Positions 19,131 to 28,713 are shown, counted from the first letter of the stretch. The stretch is 64,000 nt of DNA from Ramlibacter humi (GCF_004681975.1 NZ_SMLK01000001.1:248001-312000); one strand, 5' to 3'. Notes: a model not told the origin generated them from the sequence alone. Translations and numbers: made by a program.

Positions 19131-19574
19131 TCAGCGCAGCACCAGCACCGGAATCTCCGACTGCGTCAGCACGTGCTGCGTCTCGCTCCCCAGCAGCACG
19201 CGCTGCAGCCCGCGGCGGCCATGCGATGCCATCACGATCAGCGAGCAGCGGTGCTTGCGCGCCGCGGCGATGATGGAATCGGCGACCGCGTCGGACTGCA
19301 TGACCACGGCGCGGGCGACCAGCCCCGACTCCTCGGCCTGCTTCGCGGCTTGGTCGACGATGGTCCGGCCGTGGTCGGCCCATTGCTTCTCGATCCGGGA
19401 GACTTCGCCGGCTTCCAGTGCCGATCCGCCTTCGAAGTACGACATCGGGTAGCGCGGCACGACGTGCAGCAGGTACAGCTCGGCGCCGAGCTTGCGGCAG
19501 AGCGCGATGGCTTCGATCACGGCCTTGCGGGACAGTTCGGAACCGTCGGTGGTGACGAGGATGCGTTCGTACAT
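19131..19574 (-). CDS. Universal stress protein (UspA family)
   Basis: 147 residues. It begins MYERILVTTDGSELS and ends with the ATP-binding pattern ASHGRRGLQRVLLGSETQ before IPVLVL. The ATG at 19574 is chosen because CAGGAGG lies just upstream; the frame remains open to 19640, but that stretch covers the promoter. Paired stress proteins next to cbb3 oxidase genes are common in bacteria that grow at low oxygen. Confidence 0.88.
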   Translation of the reverse strand: MYERILVTTDGSELSRKAVIEAIALCRKLGAELYLLHVVPRYPMSYFEGGSALEAGEVSRIEKQWADHGRTIVDQAAKQAEESGLVARAVVMQSDAVADSIIAAARKHRCSLIVMASHGRRGLQRVLLGSETQHVLTQSEIPVLVLR

Positions 19575-19626
19575 GGGGGGCCTCCTGTGGATGGCGCCAG
19601 CGTAGGCGCGGCGCCGGGCGCGTGCC

Positions 19627-19640
19627 TTGACGCAGGTCAA
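19627..19640. promoter_or_regulatory. FNR/Anr-type box between the stress-protein genes and ccoI
   Basis: TTGACGCAGGTCAA, a full match to the FNR half-site arrangement TTGAN-N4-NTCAA. Its centre is about 59 bp from the start of the stress-protein gene, and 42 bp from the ATG at 19676 of ccoI, so it may serve both directions. Confidence 0.7.
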
Positions 19641-19675
19641 CTGCCGCCATGCGGCCCGCCGATACGCTTGCGGCC

Positions 19676-21931
19676 ATGGTCTCCGTCTCCCTGCCGCTGC
19701 CCGGCGCCTTGCCGGCGCCGCGCGATGCCGCGCCCCTCGAGGACGCGTGGGAAGAGTGCACGCGCCCGGTCGCCGGCCGTGAAGGCCGGCGCGAAAGCTG
19801 GCTGGCCATCGAAGGCATGTACTGCGCAGCCTGCACGCTCACCATCGAGCAGGCGGTGGGATCGGTGCCCGGCGTCGAGTCGGTGCAGGTCAACGGCGGC
19901 ACCGCCACCGCGCGCGTCGTCTGGTCGCCCGCGCGATGCCGGCCCGACGATTGGCTCGCGGCCTTGTCGAAAGCCGGCTACCGCGGCCTGCCCGCGGCCG
20001 GCGAAGCCGCCGCCGAACCGCGCCGCCGCGAGCGCCGCCGCCTGCTGTGGCGCTGGCTGGTGGCGGGCTTCTGCATGATGCAGGTGATGATGTACGCGGT
20101 GCCCGCGTACGTCGCGCCGCCGGGCGAGATCACGCCGGACATCCAGTCGCTGCTCAACTGGGCTTCGTGGACGCTCACCGTGCCGGTGATGCTGTTTTCC
20201 TGCCGCCCGTTCTTCTCTTCCGCGCTGCGCGACCTGCGCCACGGCCGCATCGGCATGGACGTGCCGGTGGCGCTGGGGCTGGCCATCGCGTTCGGCGCCA
20301 GCACGCTCGCCACGCTGGACCCCGCGGGGCCGCTGGGCGGCGCCGTCTGGTACGACTCGGTGACGATGTTCGTGTTCTTCCTGCTCTCGGGGCGGCTGCT
20401 GGAGCAGCGCTTGCGCGATCGCACCGCCGGCGCACTGGAAGCGCTGGTGCGCCGCCTGCCCGCGATGGTGGAGCGGCGCAGCGCGGACGGCAGCTTCGAG
20501 CGCGTGTCCGCGCGGCGCCTGGTGCGCGGCGACGTCATCCGCGTGCTGGCGGGCGAGGCCTTCGCCGCCGATGGCACCGTGGTCGAAGGCGAGAGCCGCG
20601 TCGACGAAGCGCTGCTCACCGGCGAGTCGCAGCCGCTGCGGCGCGTGGCGGGCGAAGCCGTCATCGCCGGCAGCCACAACCTGGCCGCGCCGTTGCTGGT
20701 GCGGGTGGACCAAGTCGGTGACGACACGCGCTTCGCCGGCATCGTCGCATTGATGGCGCAGGCTTCGGTGGACAAGCCGCGCCTGGCGCAGCTGGCCGAC
20801 CGCATCGCGGGCCCTTTCCTGCTGGGCGTGGTGCTCGCAGCGGCGGGTGCGGGCGCCTGGTGGTGGGCCACCGGCGCGGGCCACGCCATCGGCATCGCCG
20901 TCGCGGTGCTCATCGTCACCTGCCCCTGCGCGCTGTCGCTGGCCACGCCGGCGGCCACGCTGGCCGCGGCCGGCGCGTTGGCGCGGCGCGGCATCCTGGT
21001 GCGCCACCTCGACGCTTTCGAGGCCGCCGCGCGCGTGGACACCGTGGTGTTCGACAAGACCGGCACGCTGACGCAGGACAGCATCGCCGTGACGGGCGGC
21101 CGCGCGCGCGAAGGCGTCGATCCGGCCCTGGCCCTGCAATGGGCCGGCGCGCTGGCGCGGCAATCGCTGCATCCCGTGGCGCGCGCGGTCGCCGCCGCGG
21201 CGGGCGAGGGCGAATGGGCCGCCGAAGCGGTGCGCGAGTGGGCCGGTGAAGGGGTGCAGGGCGTGGTGCGCCGCGGCGCCGCGGCCCGCGCGCTGCGCCT
21301 GGGGTCCGCGCGCTGGTGCGATGCCCTCGAGCTGCCCGGCGGTCCTGCGGAAGTCCACCTCGCCGACGAACAAGGCTGGCTCGCGAGCTTCAGCCTCGAC
21401 GAAGCCTTGCGGCCCGACGCCGCCACGGCGGTCGGCATCTTGCAATCGCGGGGCCTGCTCGTTCAGCTGCTCTCCGGCGACCGCATGGCCGCGGTCACGC
21501 GCCTGGCCGCGCGCGCCGGCATCGAATGGCGCTGGGGCGGGCAGTCACCGGAAGGCAAGCTCTCGCACGTGCGCGGCCTGCAGGAGCGCGGCCGCCGCGT
21601 GGCGATGGTCGGCGACGGCCTGAACGACGGCCCGGTGCTGGCGCGCGCGCACGTCTCGTTCGCGATGGGGCAGGGCGCGCCGGTGGCGCAATCGAGGTCC
21701 GACTTCGTCGTGCCCGGCGGCCAGTTGTCCGCCGTGCCGGCGGTGCTGGACCTCGCGCGCCGCACGCGCCGCGTGGTGCGGCAAAACCTGGCCTGGGCCG
21801 CCGCCTACAACGCCGTGTGCGTGCCGCTCGCGCTGGCGGGCCAGATGCCGCCCTGGCTGGCCGGCCTGGGCATGGCTGCCAGCTCGCTCTTCGTCGTGCT
21901 CAACGCTGCACGCCTTGCGCGTTTCGAATGA
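19676..21931 (+). CDS. ccoI: Copper-translocating P1B-type ATPase of cbb3 oxidase assembly (CcoI/FixI)
   Basis: 751 residues from the ATG at 19676 (an ATG at 19649 would add nine). The N-terminal metal-binding domain has GMYCAAC (CxxC at 50-53). Eight membrane spans are expected, with the CPC metal site at 416-418. The A-domain TGES, the phosphorylation motif DKTGT (Asp460) and GDGLNDGP are all intact. It exports copper needed for the binuclear centre of cbb3 oxidase. An FNR box lies immediately upstream. The stop codon lies in an ATGACGAATGAC repeat, followed by ccoS. Confidence 0.9.
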   Translation: MVSVSLPLPGALPAPRDAAPLEDAWEECTRPVAGREGRRESWLAIEGMYCAACTLTIEQAVGSVPGVESVQVNGGTATARVVWSPARCRPDDWLAALSKAGYRGLPAAGEAAAEPRRRERRRLLWRWLVAGFCMMQVMMYAVPAYVAPPGEITPDIQSLLNWASWTLTVPVMLFSCRPFFSSALRDLRHGRIGMDVPVALGLAIAFGASTLATLDPAGPLGGAVWYDSVTMFVFFLLSGRLLEQRLRDRTAGALEALVRRLPAMVERRSADGSFERVSARRLVRGDVIRVLAGEAFAADGTVVEGESRVDEALLTGESQPLRRVAGEAVIAGSHNLAAPLLVRVDQVGDDTRFAGIVALMAQASVDKPRLAQLADRIAGPFLLGVVLAAAGAGAWWWATGAGHAIGIAVAVLIVTCPCALSLATPAATLAAAGALARRGILVRHLDAFEAAARVDTVVFDKTGTLTQDSIAVTGGRAREGVDPALALQWAGALARQSLHPVARAVAAAAGEGEWAAEAVREWAGEGVQGVVRRGAAARALRLGSARWCDALELPGGPAEVHLADEQGWLASFSLDEALRPDAATAVGILQSRGLLVQLLSGDRMAAVTRLAARAGIEWRWGGQSPEGKLSHVRGLQERGRRVAMVGDGLNDGPVLARAHVSFAMGQGAPVAQSRSDFVVPGGQLSAVPAVLDLARRTRRVVRQNLAWAAAYNAVCVPLALAGQMPPWLAGLGMAASSLFVVLNAARLARFE

Positions 21932-22025
21932 CGAATGACGAATGACAAATGACCTCGCTTCGCTTTGATGACGGATGACCGATACGGCCGCGCTTTTTGT
22001 CATTCGTCATTTGTCATTCGTCATT
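21927..22025. repeat. ATGACGAATGAC-type repeat between ccoI and ccoS
   Basis: Carries three tandem ATGACNAATGAC-like units on the left, supplying the ccoI TGA stop, and GTCATTCGTCATTTGTCAT on the right. It ends 8 bp before the ccoS ATG. Confidence 0.87.
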
Positions 22026-22032
22026 CCCAATC

Positions 22033-22170
22033 ATGGACATCCTCTTCCTGCTCATCCCCCTGTCCGTCGGCCTGGGCCTGCTGATCCTGGCCGCGCTGGG
22101 CTGGGCCGTCTGGCGTGGCCAGTTCGAGTCGCTGGAAGCCGAAGGCGAGCGCATTCTCACCGGCGATTGA
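22033..22170 (+). CDS. ccoS: cbb3-type cytochrome oxidase assembly protein CcoS
   Basis: 45 residues. It starts [11 protein letters not shown], has one membrane span and then the family end [16 protein letters not shown]. CcoS is needed for haem and copper insertion into CcoN. Its stop codon lies inside the FNR-type box that serves ccoN, so the oxidase operon proper seems to have its own promoter within this gene. Confidence 0.9.
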   Translation: MDILFLLIPLSVGLGLLILAALGWAVWRGQFESLEAEGERILTGD

Positions 22171-22180
22171 CTTCCATCAA
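22167..22180. promoter_or_regulatory. FNR/Anr-type box upstream of ccoN
   Basis: TTGACTTCCATCAA, overlapping the ccoS stop. Its centre is 61 bp before the ccoN ATG. A class II FNR promoter would then start transcription about 20 bp before the ATG. Confidence 0.7.
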
Positions 22181-22234
22181 GGAGCGCGGCCGTGGGCGCC
22201 GCGACACTGGGGCATCACGATCAAGGTGCCTCGC

Positions 22235-23674
22235 ATGAACGATTCCCCCGAACCCGCCGCCCACTACCACGACACCGTGGTGCGGCAGTTCACGCTCATG
22301 GCCGTGGTCTGGGGCGTGGTGGGCATGCTGGTCGGCGTGTTCATCGCGGCCCAGCTGGCCTGGCCCGAACTGAACTTCGGCATCCCCTGGCTCAGCTACG
22401 GCCGCCTGCGCCCGCTGCACACCAACGCGGTGATCTTCGCCTTCGGCGGCTGCGCGCTCTTCGCCAGCAGCTACTACTGCGTGCAGCGCACGTCGCATGT
22501 GCCGCTGTTCCTGCCCAAGCTCGCTTCGTTCACCTTCTGGGGCTGGCAGGCGGTGATCGTCGCCGCGGCCATCAGCCTGCCCCTGGGCTACACCACCGGC
22601 AAGGAATACGCCGAGCTGGAGTGGCCGATCGACATCCTGATCACGCTGGTGTGGGTGTCGTACGCGGTGGTGTTCTTCGGCACCATCGGCATCCGCAAGA
22701 TCCGCCACATCTACGTGGCCAACTGGTTCTACGGCGGCTTCATCCTCGCGGTGGCGGTGCTGCACGTGGTGAACAGCGCCGAAGTGCCGGCCGGCTGGAT
22801 GAAGTCGTACTCGGCGTACGCCGGCGTGCAGGACGCGATGGTGCAGTGGTGGTACGGCCACAACGCGGTGGGCTTCTACCTCACGGCGGGCTTCCTGGGG
22901 ATGATGTACTACTTCATCCCGAAGCAGGCCGGCCGTCCGGTGTACAGCTATCGCCTGTCCATCGTGCATTTCTGGGCGCTGATCTTCACGTACATGTGGG
23001 CGGGCCCGCACCACCTGCACTTCACCGCGCTGCCGGACTGGACCCAATCCATCGGCATGCTGTTCTCGCTGATCCTGCTGGCGCCCAGCTGGGGCGGGAT
23101 GATCAATGGCGTGATGACGCTGTCGGGCGCCTGGCACAAGCTGCGCGAGGACCCCGTGCTGCGCTTCATGATCGTGGCGCTGTCCTTCTACGGCATGGCC
23201 ACCTTCGAGGGCCCGATGATGTCGGTGAAGACGGTGAACGCGCTGTCGCACTACACCGACTGGACGATCGGCCACGTGCATGCCGGCGCGCTGGGCTGGG
23301 TCGGCCTGATCTCCATGGGCTGCCTGTACTACCTGATCCCGCGCCTGTTCGGCAGGAAGCAGATGCATTCGATCGCCGCCATCGAGCTGCACTTCTGGAT
23401 CGCCACCGTGGGCATCGTGCTGTACATCGCCGCCATGTGGATCGCCGGCGTGATGCAGGGCCTGATGTGGCGCGCGGTGAACGCCGACGGCACGCTGACC
23501 TACACCTTCGTCGAGTCGGTCAAGGCGACCTTCCCCTTCTACGTGATCCGCGTGATCGGCGGCCTGCTGTACCTGGCCGGGATGCTGGTGATGGCCTGGA
23601 ACACCTGGATGACCGTGGCCGGCGGCCGTGCCGTGCGCGTGGTGGTGCCCACCCCCGCGCTGGCGCGCGCCTGA
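22235..23674 (+). CDS. ccoN: cbb3-type cytochrome c oxidase subunit I
   Basis: 479 residues with about twelve membrane spans. Haem and copper ligands are visible: the low-spin haem His in PLHTNAVIF, the CuB His in WYGHNAVGF and in GPHHLHFT, and the high-spin and low-spin haem His in [14 protein letters not shown]. It is the catalytic subunit of the high-affinity terminal oxidase. The ATG at 22235 is chosen on family length. The genes follow in the usual order N-O-Q-P, and an FNR box precedes it. Confidence 0.94.
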   Translation: MNDSPEPAAHYHDTVVRQFTLMAVVWGVVGMLVGVFIAAQLAWPELNFGIPWLSYGRLRPLHTNAVIFAFGGCALFASSYYCVQRTSHVPLFLPKLASFTFWGWQAVIVAAAISLPLGYTTGKEYAELEWPIDILITLVWVSYAVVFFGTIGIRKIRHIYVANWFYGGFILAVAVLHVVNSAEVPAGWMKSYSAYAGVQDAMVQWWYGHNAVGFYLTAGFLGMMYYFIPKQAGRPVYSYRLSIVHFWALIFTYMWAGPHHLHFTALPDWTQSIGMLFSLILLAPSWGGMINGVMTLSGAWHKLREDPVLRFMIVALSFYGMATFEGPMMSVKTVNALSHYTDWTIGHVHAGALGWVGLISMGCLYYLIPRLFGRKQMHSIAAIELHFWIATVGIVLYIAAMWIAGVMQGLMWRAVNADGTLTYTFVESVKATFPFYVIRVIGGLLYLAGMLVMAWNTWMTVAGGRAVRVVVPTPALARA

Positions 23675-23693
23675 AGCGCAACGAAAGCGAGAC

Positions 23694-24320
23694 ATGAGCG
23701 ACAACACCGCTTCCACCGGTTTCACCCACGAGAAGGTCGAGACCAACAACTTCCTGATGATCGTGCTCATCCTGCTGGTCGTCGCCGTCGGCGGCCTGGT
23801 GGAGATCGTGCCGCTGTTCTTCCAGAAGAGCACCACCGAGCCGGTGCGGGGCCTGAAGCCCTACACCGCGCTGCAGCTGGCCGGCCGCGACATCTACCTG
23901 CGCGAGGGCTGCTACAACTGCCACTCGCAGATGATCCGGCCGTTCCGCGCCGAGACGCTGCGCTACGGCCACTACTCGGTGGCCGGCGAGTTCGTGTACG
24001 ACCACCCCTTCCAGTGGGGCAGCAAGCGCACCGGCCCCGACCTGCACCGCGTGGGCGGCAAGTACTCGGACGAGTGGCACCGCATCCACCTGAACAACCC
24101 GCGCGACGTGGTGCCCGAATCCAACATGCCGGCCTACTCGTGGCTGGAGAAGACGCCGGCCGACGCCGAGACCATAGCTACGCACATGAAGGCGCTGCGC
24201 TCGGTGGGCGTGCCCTACACCGACCAGGAGATCGCCGAAGGCCCGGCCCAGCTGAAGGGCAAGACCGAAGCCGACGCGCTGGTGGCGTACCTGCAGTCGC
24301 TGGGCATCGCGCTGAAGTAG
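23694..24320 (+). CDS. ccoO: cbb3-type cytochrome c oxidase subunit II (mono-haem)
   Basis: 208 residues. One N-terminal membrane anchor (about 19-42) is followed by a periplasmic c-type domain with CYNCH at 73-77 and the axial Met in [10 protein letters not shown]. CcoO passes electrons from CcoP toward CcoN. AAAGCGAGAC lies before the ATG, 19 bp after ccoN. Confidence 0.94.
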   Translation: MSDNTASTGFTHEKVETNNFLMIVLILLVVAVGGLVEIVPLFFQKSTTEPVRGLKPYTALQLAGRDIYLREGCYNCHSQMIRPFRAETLRYGHYSVAGEFVYDHPFQWGSKRTGPDLHRVGGKYSDEWHRIHLNNPRDVVPESNMPAYSWLEKTPADAETIATHMKALRSVGVPYTDQEIAEGPAQLKGKTEADALVAYLQSLGIALK

Positions 24321-24330
24321 GGGGAAGGCC

Positions 24331-24468
24331 ATGGACATCAACACGCTTCGCATCGCGGCCACGCTGGCCTGCTTCGCCACTTTCATCGGCATCCTGGCCT
24401 GGGCCTTCGCCCGCGGCAACCGCGCCCGCTTCGAGGAAGACGGCCGCATCCCGTTCCAGCAGGACTGA
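24331..24468 (+). CDS. ccoQ: cbb3-type oxidase small subunit CcoQ
   Basis: 45 residues, a single membrane span (about 7-28) and a charged tail ending FEEDGRIPFQQD, typical of CcoQ. It stabilises the complex. GGGGGAAGG lies upstream of the ATG. It is 10 bp after ccoO and 11 bp before ccoP. Confidence 0.88.
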   Translation: MDINTLRIAATLACFATFIGILAWAFARGNRARFEEDGRIPFQQD

Positions 24469-24479
24469 AAGGAGCTGCC

Positions 24480-25397
24480 ATGAGCGATTTCACCAGCGGC
24501 TTCTGGTCCGCCTACGTCACCGCCATCACCCTCGTCGGCATCGTCGCCTGCCTGCTGCTGCTGTGGATCACGTCCCGCAAGAAGGTGGCTTCCACCGCCG
24601 ACAACACCACCGGCCACGTCTGGGACGGTGACCTCACCGAGATGAACAACCCCATGCCGCGCTGGTGGATGTGGCTGTTCGTCATGACCATCGTCTTCTC
24701 GCTGCTGTACCTGATGGCGTATCCGGGCCTGGGCACCTACCAGGGCGGCCTGGGCTGGACGTCCAAGGCCGAGTACGAAGGCGAGGTGGAGAAAGCCAAC
24801 CGCGAACTCGTGCCGCTGTACGCGCAGTTCACCTCGCGCCCGGTGGAAGAAGTGGCCGGCGACCCGCGGGCGCGCGCCATCGGCGAGCGGCTGTTCATGA
24901 ACAACTGCGCGCAGTGCCACGGCTCCGACGCGCGCGGCGGCAAGGGCTTCCCCGACCTCACCGACGGCGACTGGCTGCACGGCGGCTCGCCCGCGAAGAT
25001 CGCCGAGACCATCCGCGGCGGCCGGCAGGGTTCGATGCCGCCGATGGCGGCGGCGGTGGGTACGCCCGACGACGTGAAGAACGTGGCGAACTACGTGCTG
25101 TCGCTGTCGAACGCGCCGCACGACTCGGTGCGCGCGCAGCTGGGCAAGTCCAAGTTCACCGCCTGCGCCGCCTGCCACGGCATGGATGGCAAGGGCAACC
25201 AGGCCATCGGCGCGCCCAACCTCACCGACGACGTCTGGCTGCACGGCTACGGCGAGCAGGCGATCATCAGCATGATCAACAACGGCAAGACCAACGTGAT
25301 GCCGGCGCAGGCCGGCAAGCTGACCGACGCGCAGATCCACGTGCTGGCGGCGTACGTGTGGGGGTTCTCGAACAAGCCGGTGACGGCGAAGCCTTGA
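24480..25397 (+). CDS. ccoP: cbb3-type cytochrome c oxidase subunit III (di-haem)
   Basis: 305 residues. Two N-terminal membrane segments (about 10-30 and 63-81) are separated by WDGDLTEMNNPMPRWW, typical of CcoP. Two c-type domains follow, with CAQCH at 143-147 and CAACH at 229-233; axial Met candidates are in GSMPPM and NVMPAQ. It receives electrons from soluble cytochrome c. AAAGGAG precedes the ATG. A paired repeat follows before ccoG. Confidence 0.94.
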   Translation: MSDFTSGFWSAYVTAITLVGIVACLLLLWITSRKKVASTADNTTGHVWDGDLTEMNNPMPRWWMWLFVMTIVFSLLYLMAYPGLGTYQGGLGWTSKAEYEGEVEKANRELVPLYAQFTSRPVEEVAGDPRARAIGERLFMNNCAQCHGSDARGGKGFPDLTDGDWLHGGSPAKIAETIRGGRQGSMPPMAAAVGTPDDVKNVANYVLSLSNAPHDSVRAQLGKSKFTACAACHGMDGKGNQAIGAPNLTDDVWLHGYGEQAIISMINNGKTNVMPAQAGKLTDAQIHVLAAYVWGFSNKPVTAKP

Positions 25398-25424
25398 TAT
25401 CCGGGCTCGTCCCCGCCCGCATAG

Positions 25425-25509
25425 CGTCATCCCCGCGACGGCGGGGATCCATGGCTTCCCTGATTGCCGAACGCGGAAGCCATGGATTCCTGCCTCCGCG
25501 GGAATGACG
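25425..25509. repeat. Paired dRS3/REP-like inverted repeat between ccoP and ccoG
   Basis: Two inverted units (CATCCCCGCGACGGCGGGGAT and GGATTCCTGCCTCCGCGGGAA, the second with one mismatch). It divides the oxidase subunits from the accessory genes and could alter their relative expression. Confidence 0.85.
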
Positions 25510-25572
25510 TCTCTGTCTGATCCAGCGCAAGTCCCCACGGCCCCCTGCGCGCGAACATGGCGCATTCCCGCC

Positions 25573-27000
25573 ATGAACCAGAAAGTCATCCCCATCCTCC
25601 CCGTGCCGTCCGGCGGGGAGAGCGCTTCGCTCTACGAGGCGCAGAAGAAGATCTACCCGCGCAGCGTCACGGGCGTGTTCGCGCGCTGGCGCTGGGCCTT
25701 CGTGTGGCTCACGCAACTGGTGTTCTACGGCCTGCCGTGGCTGCCCTGGGCCACCGAAGCGGGCGGCCGCCAGGCGGTGCTGTTCGACCTGGCCGCGCGC
25801 CGCTTCTACCTGTTCGGCTACGTGCTGTACCCGCAGGACTTCATCTACCTCACCGGCCTGCTGGTGGCCAGCGCGCTGTCGCTGTTCCTGTTCACCGCCG
25901 TGGCGGGCCGACTGTGGTGCGGCTTCGCCTGCCCGCAGACCGTCTACACCGAGATCTTCCTGTGGATCGAGCGCAAGGTGGAAGGCGACCGGCCGCAGCG
26001 CATCAAGCTGGACGGCGCCCGCTTCAGCACGGAGAAGCTGGTCAAGAAGTGGTTCAAGCACCTGCTCTGGCTGGGCGTGGCCATGTGGACCGGCTATACC
26101 TTCGTCGGCTACTTCACGCCCATCCGCGAACTGGGCCTGGAATTCCTGCAGACCCGCATGGGCTCGTGGGAAGTCTTCTGGGTGTTCTTCTACGCCCTGG
26201 CCACCTACGGCAATGCTGGCTTCCTGCGCGAGCAGGTGTGCAAGTACATGTGCCCGTACGCACGCTTCCAGAGCGCGATGTTCGACGCCGACACGCTGAT
26301 CGTCAGCTACGACGCCGGCCGCGGCGACCCGCGCGGCACGCGCGGCCGCAAGGACGACTTCCGCGCCATGGGCCTGGGCTCGTGCATCGACTGCGGCCTG
26401 TGCGTGCAGGTGTGCCCGACCGGCATCGACATCCGCAACGGCCTGCAGTACGAGTGCATCGGCTGCGCGGCGTGCGTGGACGTGTGCGACGGCGTGATGG
26501 ACAAGATGAACTACCCGCACGGCCTGATCCGCTTCACCACGCAGAACGCGCTGGCGGCGGGCAGCGACACGGGCGCCATCGTGCGCCGGGTGCTGCGGCC
26601 GCGCGTGCTGGTGTACGCGGGCATCCTGGCCGCACTGTGCGTGGGCATCGCCATCAGCCTGGCGGTGCGCACGCCGCTGAAGGTGGACGTGGTGCGCGAC
26701 CGCGCGACGCTGGCGCGCATCGTGCCCGGCGGCAAGCTGGAGAACGTCTACCGCCTGCAGGTGATGAACGCCACCGAGGAGACGCAGCGCTACCGCATCG
26801 GCGCCACCGGCCTGGCCGGACTGGCGGTGGTGATGGCCGAGCCGCAGCTCGAGGTGGGCCCTGCCGAATCCCGCTGGGTCGCCGTTCGCGTGCAACTGCC
26901 TTTCGGCACGGCCGAACCCGGCTCGCATCCCATCCATTTCGAGATCGAAGGCGGCGGCGCTCACGTGAGCGAGAAGTCCGTCTTTCTCGTGCCCCGCTGA
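25573..27000 (+). CDS. ccoG: cbb3 oxidase accessory iron-sulfur protein CcoG (FixG/RdxA)
   Basis: 475 residues. It has about five membrane spans and CGFACPQTVYTE, typical of CcoG. A ferredoxin domain (about 273-308) has the two 4Fe-4S motifs CIDCGLCVQVCP and CIGCAACVDVC, and a C-terminal immunoglobulin-like region follows. It is thought to reduce copper for oxidase assembly. The ATG at 25573 is chosen on family start; an earlier in-frame ATG at 25504 lies in the repeat and is unlikely. Confidence 0.92.
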   Translation: MNQKVIPILPVPSGGESASLYEAQKKIYPRSVTGVFARWRWAFVWLTQLVFYGLPWLPWATEAGGRQAVLFDLAARRFYLFGYVLYPQDFIYLTGLLVASALSLFLFTAVAGRLWCGFACPQTVYTEIFLWIERKVEGDRPQRIKLDGARFSTEKLVKKWFKHLLWLGVAMWTGYTFVGYFTPIRELGLEFLQTRMGSWEVFWVFFYALATYGNAGFLREQVCKYMCPYARFQSAMFDADTLIVSYDAGRGDPRGTRGRKDDFRAMGLGSCIDCGLCVQVCPTGIDIRNGLQYECIGCAACVDVCDGVMDKMNYPHGLIRFTTQNALAAGSDTGAIVRRVLRPRVLVYAGILAALCVGIAISLAVRTPLKVDVVRDRATLARIVPGGKLENVYRLQVMNATEETQRYRIGATGLAGLAVVMAEPQLEVGPAESRWVAVRVQLPFGTAEPGSHPIHFEIEGGGAHVSEKSVFLVPR

Positions 27001-27021
27001 CCGCCCGTGAAGGAGAAGCCC

Positions 27022-27297
27022 ATGTCCGACCCGACCGCAGAACAAGGCGTGCCCGCCAAGCCCTGGTGGCGCTACGGCCTGGTATGGCTGGTGTTCGCCG
27101 GCCCCGCCGTGGTGGTGGTCGCCTCGTTCGTCAGCTTCTTCATCGCCGCGCGCGGCTCCGACAAGCTGGTGGAGGAGGACTACTACCGCAAGGGCGTGGA
27201 GATCAACCAGCGCCTGGCCGAGCGCAACCTGCTGCCCGCCATGCAGGGCCGCAACCACGCGGCCACGCCGGCCACACCGGCTGTACGGCAGCACTGA
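27022..27297 (+). CDS. ccoH: cbb3 oxidase accessory protein CcoH (FixH family)
   Basis: 91 residues with one membrane span (about 22-44), then DKLVEEDYYRKGVEINQRLAER, the FixH signature region. It is short for FixH (often about 150), lacking most of the periplasmic domain, as in other Burkholderiales. GAAGGAGAAGCCC lies before the ATG at 27022; a start at 27007 would add five residues. Confidence 0.85.
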   Translation: MSDPTAEQGVPAKPWWRYGLVWLVFAGPAVVVVASFVSFFIAARGSDKLVEEDYYRKGVEINQRLAERNLLPAMQGRNHAATPATPAVRQH

Positions 27298-27306
27298 GGC
27301 CGCCCC

Positions 27307-27525
27307 GTGCTCTCGCGCAAGCTCATGGGCATCGCCTGGCCCGCCTTCCTGGCGGCCTGCCTGCTGCAGCTGCTGGTGTTCGCGCTGGTCGACCCGCTGG
27401 AGCTGCGCTGGTTCGGCCGCGAACTCGAATGGTCGCGGCAGGCGGTGTATGCGATGGCGTTCTTCGTCTTCTGGGGCGCGGCGATGCTCTCGAGCGCGCT
27501 GACGGTGCTTCTGGGCCGGGAGTGA
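27307..27525 (+). CDS. Small two-span membrane protein of the cco cluster, unknown
   Basis: 72 residues from a GTG, 9 bp after ccoH. Two hydrophobic segments (about 10-28 and 46-68) are separated by a short loop with FGRELEWSRQ. No family is recognised. Its tight spacing suggests that it is co-transcribed with the oxidase accessory genes and may act in assembly. A long hairpin repeat begins right after its stop. Confidence 0.7.
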   Translation: MLSRKLMGIAWPAFLAACLLQLLVFALVDPLELRWFGRELEWSRQAVYAMAFFVFWGAAMLSSALTVLLGRE

Positions 27526-27528
27526 AGG

Positions 27529-27644
27529 CGGACTCCCTTGCGCAGAGCGCGCGGAGGTTTCGCCGAGTTCGCGGAGGAAGATATTCAAAAGGTTTTCTCC
27601 GCGTCCTCCGCGAAACCTCTGCGCGCTCTGCGCAAGGGTGTCTG
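27529..27644. repeat. Long GCAGAG-type hairpin repeat, copy 3
   Basis: Left arm CGGACTCCCTTGCGCAGAGC with GCGGAGGTTTCGC following; right arm is its near complement ending GCTCTGCGCAAGGGTGTCTG. It fills the space between the cco accessory genes and the histidine kinase. Confidence 0.85.
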
Positions 27645-27669
27645 ATTTCAGCTGCGGTAAATTCCGCCA

Positions 27670-28713
27670 ATGCCGACCCAGAACGTCGCCGCCCGCCTGG
27701 CGGGCCTGCTGGACGCCGCCATGGACGGGATCCTGTCCGTCGATGAGGAACAGCGGATCGTCCAGTACAACCGCGCCGCCGAAAAGATCTTCGGCTGGAC
27801 CGCCGAGGAGGTGATCGGCCGGCGGCTGGAGATGCTCATTCCCGAGCGCTTTCGCCCCAACCACGCGGGCGAGGTGCGCCGCTTCGGCCAGACCGGCGTC
27901 AGCTCGCCGCGCCGCATGGGAGGCGACCGGGTGATCCTGGGCCTGCGCAAGGGCGGCGATACCTTTCCCGTCGACGCATCCATCTCCCTGCTGGACTCGC
28001 CCGACGGCAAGCTCTACACCGTGATCCTGCGCGACGTCACGGAGCGCGTGCGCGCCCGCGAGGAACTGGCCACCTTCGCCGCCGAAGCCACGTCCGTGCG
28101 CGAGCAGGAAAAGACGCGCATCGCGCGCGAGCTGCACGACGAGCTGGCGCAATCGCTCACTGCGCTGAAGATGGACACCATCTGGCTGCGCGACCACCTG
28201 CGCGACGACCCCGATGGCGCGAGCGCCAAGCTCGACGAGATGCTGGCCATGCTGGACGCCAGCGTGGCGGCCACGCGGCGCATTGCCGCCGACCTGCGGC
28301 CGCTGGTGCTGGACGACCTGGGCCTGGGCCCGGCCCTCGAATGGCTGGTGCAGAACTTCGGCCAGCGCCACGGCGTGGCGGCTTCGCTGGAGATGGAGGA
28401 AGACCTGGACCTGCCCGAGCCGTATGCCACCGGCGTGTTCCGCATCGTGCAGGAGTCGCTGGCGAACGTCGCCAAGCATGCGTACGCCAGCCACGTCCGC
28501 GTGCGGGTGGCGCGCGAGGCCGGCGAGCTGGTGCTGGAGGTGCAGGACGACGGCGCGGGCTTCGATCCGGCGAGCCCGCGCAAGCCGCAGTCGCTGGGCC
28601 TGGTGGGGCTGCGCGAGCGCGCCCAGCTGATGCGCGGGCACGTCAGCGTGCACAGCGCGCCGGGGCAGGGCACCCGCGTCGAGGCGCGCATCCCGGTGCA
28701 GGAGGCCGCATGA
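27670..28713 (+). CDS. PAS-domain sensor histidine kinase (HisKA_3 / NarX-DesK type)
   Basis: 347 residues, no membrane span. A PAS domain (about 8-128) is followed by a dimerisation/phospho-acceptor region with ELHDELAQSLTALK (His156) and an HATPase_c domain (about 245-342) with DDGAGFDP. The stop overlaps the response regulator start as ATGA, so the two are a pair. A soluble PAS sensor next to cbb3 and fnr genes could sense oxygen or redox state, but no haem- or flavin-binding residue can be assigned. Confidence 0.87.
   Translation: MPTQNVAARLAGLLDAAMDGILSVDEEQRIVQYNRAAEKIFGWTAEEVIGRRLEMLIPERFRPNHAGEVRRFGQTGVSSPRRMGGDRVILGLRKGGDTFPVDASISLLDSPDGKLYTVILRDVTERVRAREELATFAAEATSVREQEKTRIARELHDELAQSLTALKMDTIWLRDHLRDDPDGASAKLDEMLAMLDASVAATRRIAADLRPLVLDDLGLGPALEWLVQNFGQRHGVAASLEMEEDLDLPEPYATGVFRIVQESLANVAKHAYASHVRVRVAREAGELVLEVQDDGAGFDPASPRKPQSLGLVGLRERAQLMRGHVSVHSAPGQGTRVEARIPVQEAA

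Noticed and set aside
25504-25572. Earlier ATG for ccoG
   Set aside because: The ATG is part of a dRS3-like repeat, and the added residues are not typical of CcoG.
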